DNA of 13,331 bases, from the NCBI GenBank assembly GCA_038063175.1, contig JBBTVP010000041.1:1-13331 (forward strand), read 5' to 3'. Positions within the stretch are counted from its first letter, which is position 1, and each line of letters opens with the position of its first letter. The notes beneath the pieces were generated by a model. That model saw nothing but the letters and a program-made list of their open reading frames with translations, made no database searches and was not told where the DNA came from. This DNA comes from JBBTVP01 sp038063175. Its GTDB lineage: Bacteria > Patescibacteriota > Minisyncoccia > UBA6257 > 1-14-0-10-40-38. The translations under genes were made by a program, and so were the position numbers. Positions 13,044 through 13,331 of the stretch are shown here, one piece after another.

Positions 13044-13155
13044 AAATGCCCCACCCGTGTATTTTCGGAGACGCTATCTCCGCGTTGCACGCGGAGCGCT
13101 TACTCTCGGCTCGTCAGCCTCCGAGAAACTCCGAAAACACATGGGTGGGGCATTT
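13044..13155. repeat. 112-nt branched palindrome (three-way junction)
   Basis: The outer arms pair over 27 positions: 13 perfect pairs AAATGCCCCACCC/GGGTGGGGCATTT (13044-13056, 13143-13155), then 14 more (13057-13070 with 13129-13142) with one G-U and one A-C. Inside are two hairpins: CTCCGCG/CGCGGAG with loop TTGCA (13078-13096), and TCTCGG/CCGAGA with an 11-nt loop (13104-13126). Both strands can form it. It could be a folded RNA, a bidirectional terminator or a dispersed intergenic repeat. It lies about 35 bp upstream of the solute-binding protein start. Confidence 0.6.
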
Positions 13156-13331
13156 ACTTAAGGAAAGATAAACACAAGACGAAAAACCAATTTCCTCGAT
13201 TTCCGACGAAAACGCCCGTACTGATTTCAGAGCAGCTCTCGGAGCGCCGGCGAGCTTGGCGTCCCGCAACGCGGGCCGCGCCGGCGGGAGATGAAGGGGA
13301 CTCCGCTCGCAGGAAGAGGAGGGCCCCGGTG
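13156..13331. other. End of window: no clear gene, GC-rich inverted repeat
   Basis: I see no convincing coding region. Base composition changes from AT-rich (to about 13200) to strongly GC-rich (from about 13230). The self-complementary octamer CGCCGGCG occurs at 13245-13252 and 13279-13286 and can pair as an outer stem around CCCGC/GCGGG (13263-13267, 13271-13275). A short open frame from ATG 13291 runs off the end, preceded by GGCGGGAG with no spacing, and is too short to judge. A minus-strand frame is also open to the window edge but does not look like protein. Confidence 0.3.

Overview
The window looks like a piece of chromosome from a Candidate Phyla Radiation (Patescibacteria, Parcubacteria-like) bacterium. 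This is inferred, not proven. The reasons are the tandem VirB2/TrbC-type two-helix pilin-like proteins, large unrecognised coiled-coil proteins, a mix of leaderless-looking genes and genes with ribosome binding sites, and short intergenic spaces. Three genes (8597-9334, 11712-13010 and the TGA-ended 9338-10240) stop at TGA, so this is the ordinary genetic code and not the TGA=Gly code of Gracilibacteria/Absconditabacteria.

Layout. 1-397 is AT-rich and noncoding, with a cluster of TGTTTGYCG-like repeats. Then come tRNA-Val(UAC) on the minus strand, a Ku-like DNA end-binding protein (minus), tRNA-Ile(UAU) (plus), and ftsH (minus). ftsH shares a bidirectional terminator with the tRNA. ftsH and a Xer-type tyrosine recombinase are divergent. 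Between them, right in front of the recombinase gene, lie two long imperfect palindromes with the same asymmetric mismatch. Behind the recombinase is a 19-bp-arm palindrome flanked by 9-bp direct repeats. Next are a GC-rich coiled-coil gene (4876-5415) with its own promoter and terminator, and tRNA-Leu(UAG) on the minus strand without encoded CCA.

From 5684 to 8442 three closely packed plus-strand genes of 53, 771 and 87 codons encode charged helical or coiled-coil proteins of unknown function. From 8472 to 10333 there is a self-contained unit: a strong promoter, a ~90-nt leader, an unrecognised soluble protein, a multi-pass membrane protein 3 nt downstream, and a terminator. From 13010 down to 10388 on the minus strand lies an operon: a membrane-anchored family 1-like extracellular solute-binding protein, then three homologous VirB2/TrbC-like small membrane proteins. 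It ends at a bidirectional terminator. To the right of this operon is a 112-nt branched palindrome that folds as a three-way junction, then a GC-rich stretch with no clear gene.

How the genes may work together. FtsH does membrane protein quality control; the Xer protein probably resolves chromosome dimers, perhaps at the palindromes next to its gene; Ku suggests an end-joining route whose ligase is not in the window. The solute-binding/pilin operon is the best candidate for an unusual system, because it pairs substrate binding with surface or membrane assembly subunits and has no ABC permease. The genes fall into two visible styles: GC-rich, purine-rich RBS, own strong promoter (Ku, 4876-5415, 8597-10240) versus weak or no RBS and tight packing (xer, 5684-8442, pilin genes). 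All functional statements rest on motif recognition by eye; no database search was possible.
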